Below, piece by piece: positions 5,352 to 6,404 of a stretch of DNA of 6,404 nt (position 1 is its first letter; every line of letters starts with the position of its first letter). The notes under the pieces are model-generated. The model made no database searches. It was not told the origin of the DNA and worked only from the letters and a program-made list of their open reading frames with translations. Made by a program: the position numbers and the translations under genes. The DNA is from an uncultured Collinsella sp. (GTDB taxonomy: Bacteria; Actinomycetota; Coriobacteriia; Coriobacteriales; Coriobacteriaceae), in contig URBB01000108.1 in NCBI GenBank assembly GCA_900545835.1, positions 1 through 6,404 on the forward strand, written 5' to 3'.

Positions 5352-6233
5352 ATGGAGTTTGTTCTTGATAACGGTTCTATTCGCGTAGCACTGAGCACGG
5401 AGGGTGGGTCGTTCACTTCTATTGCGGCCAACGGCCGTGAGTACCTGTGGCAGGGTGACCCGGCGGTCTGGTCGGGCCAGGCGCCCATTTGTTTCCCGAT
5501 CTGCGGTGGCCTTCGTGACGGTCACGCAATGACCATGGGCGGCCGCGAGGTAAAGCTCGCCCGCCACGGCTTTGCGCGCAAGCAGGAGTGGAAGCTCGAG
5601 GAACAGACCGACAACATGGTTGCGCTGAGCTTAAGCTCTGCCGACCATGCCGAGTTGCTCGAGCAGTACCCGTATCCGTTTAAGATCGTTGCTCGTTACA
5701 CGATCGATTCGGAAAAGGTGGCCGTGTCGTACGAGGTGACCAATGAGGGCACCGAGGACATGCCGTTCTTTGTGGGCGGTCACCCCGGCTTTAAGTGCCC
5801 GCTCGACGAGGGCGAGTCCTATGACGACTACGAGCTTCGTTTTGAGCAGCGTGAGGCCACCGACCTCTGCACTGCCGTTCCCTCGACGGGCCTGATTGAT
5901 GTTGAGCATCGCAGCAAGAACCCCATGATCGGCCAGAACCTGCCGCTTACCCATGAACTCTTTGACTTCGCGGAGACCATCTTCGACGTGCTCGAGAGCC
6001 GCGTGGTTACGCTGACCAAGAAAACCGAGGACAAGGGCGTGCGCCTGACGTTCCCCGATATGCCGTACCTGATTGTGTGGAGCAAGCCCGAGGGCGACTT
6101 TGTGGCTGTTGAACCGTGGGGTGGTCTGTCCACCTGCTCCGACGAGGACGATATCCTGGAGCACAAGCGTGGCTGCCTGGTGGCCAAGCCGGGAGAGACC
6201 GTCACCCGCGGTTTTGAGATCGAGATCCTTTAA
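5352..6233 (+). CDS. lacX: Aldose 1-epimerase family protein LacX
   Basis: A 293-residue galactose-mutarotase-like protein of the LacX branch, at about the family's usual length. Family marks in order: an N-terminal VLDNGSIRVALSTEGGSFTSI strand pair, APICFPICGGLRDG (44-57), RHGFAR (71-76), GGHPGF with His144 at the position of the catalytic histidine, and VAVEPW with Glu254 at the position of the catalytic base. So the active-site pair looks intact. LacX sits at the end of lac operons in lactococci; here it lies between lacB and lacC. It probably interconverts anomers of a sugar or sugar phosphate in the pathway, but its exact substrate is not established. The ATG at 5352 is preferred, since GGGAAGG lies at 5340-5346 and it gives the family N-terminus; an in-frame TTG at 5319 would add eleven unlikely residues. 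Confidence 0.9.
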   Translation: MEFVLDNGSIRVALSTEGGSFTSIAANGREYLWQGDPAVWSGQAPICFPICGGLRDGHAMTMGGREVKLARHGFARKQEWKLEEQTDNMVALSLSSADHAELLEQYPYPFKIVARYTIDSEKVAVSYEVTNEGTEDMPFFVGGHPGFKCPLDEGESYDDYELRFEQREATDLCTAVPSTGLIDVEHRSKNPMIGQNLPLTHELFDFAETIFDVLESRVVTLTKKTEDKGVRLTFPDMPYLIVWSKPEGDFVAVEPWGGLSTCSDEDDILEHKRGCLVAKPGETVTRGFEIEIL

Positions 6234-6250
6234 CGAGTTATCGTATGTTT

Positions 6251-6270
6251 GGGGCGGGTCATGCCGCCCC
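6251..6270 (+). other. Short intercistronic hairpin between lacX and lacC
   Basis: GGGGCGG (6251-6257) and CCGCCCC (6264-6270) form a perfect 7-base GC-rich stem with the loop GTCATG. No T tract follows, and the lacC ribosome binding site begins directly after it. It is more likely an mRNA stability or translation-tuning element than a terminator. Confidence 0.5.
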
Positions 6271-6286
6271 GGAACAGGAGTTCAAC

Positions 6287-6404
6287 ATGATTCTGACCGT
6301 TACCATGAACCCGTCGATTGATACGCGCTATCAGCTCGACAAGCTGATCATCGACGATGTTAACCGTGTGACGCCCGAAAAGACCGCTGGCGGCAAGGGC
6401 CTCA
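6287..6404 (+). CDS. lacC: Tagatose-6-phosphate kinase LacC (N-terminal fragment)
   Basis: The first 39 codons of a PfkB-family sugar kinase, cut by the window end. It reads MILTVTMNPSIDTRYQLD and ends at KTAGGKGL. This is the N-terminal signature of the LacC/1-phosphofructokinase group: the NPSID substrate-side motif, then the GGKG loop. In the lac pathway LacC phosphorylates D-tagatose-6-phosphate to tagatose-1,6-bisphosphate. The ATG at 6287 follows AGGAG (6276-6280). From the fragment alone a 1-phosphofructokinase (FruK) cannot be excluded; its place directly after lacABX decides for LacC. LacD aldolase is expected downstream but not seen. Confidence 0.9.
   Translation, partial: MILTVTMNPSIDTRYQLDKLIIDDVNRVTPEKTAGGKGL

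Noticed and set aside
1..6404. CRISPR arrays, tRNA or rRNA genes, transposases
   Set aside because: No regular spacer-repeat array, cloverleaf, rRNA-like sequence or transposase domain was seen on either strand. The mosaic end at 12-30 is from library preparation, not a natural Tn5 copy.

Overview
The window is a 6.4 kb contig end from a high-GC bacterium. It holds a PTS-driven lactose/galactose catabolic locus of the tagatose-6-phosphate type. GC-rich coding sequence, strong AGGAGG-type ribosome binding sites and the style of the Lac proteins fit a gut actinobacterium of the Coriobacteriia, most likely Collinsella or a relative. That assignment is inferred from recall of the proteins and was not computed. 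The first 30 bases are not genomic: they match the Illumina Nextera transposase adapter, including the 19-base mosaic end.

Left part (31-2670): the N-terminal half of a lactose-family PTS permease EIIC (lacE-like, minus strand, cut by the contig end) is divergent from a LacI-family repressor gene (plus strand). The 357-base gap between them carries three copies of an 18-base operator-like motif with a central CG, one of them just before the repressor start. A 214-base gap rich in TGTTC motifs follows, then a stand-alone PTS EIIA gene (lacF) that ends at a strong intrinsic terminator.

Middle part (2671-3977): a 67-base imperfect inverted repeat and a 12-base motif repeated with a 27-base period lead into a gene for an uncharacterised multi-pass membrane protein. 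The gene has its own candidate -10 box, a strong ribosome binding site and a strong terminator. It looks like an independent transcription unit sitting between two pieces of the lac locus.

Right part (3978-6404): a 240-base regulatory gap, again with TGTTC/GAACA motifs, precedes lacA-lacB-lacX-lacC, all on the plus strand; lacC is cut by the window end. LacE and LacF, with an EIIB component not seen here, would import and phosphorylate lactose or galactose. LacAB then isomerises galactose-6-phosphate to tagatose-6-phosphate, LacC phosphorylates it to the 1,6-bisphosphate, and LacX is an aldose-epimerase-like accessory protein. LacD aldolase, a phospho-beta-galactosidase and a DeoR-type LacR are not in the window.

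The most interesting signals are regulatory. A repeated LacI-type operator set lies in the permease/repressor gap. A second, different motif set is shared by the lacF and lacA upstream regions, as if two regulators divide the locus. No clearly novel defence or mobile system is visible.
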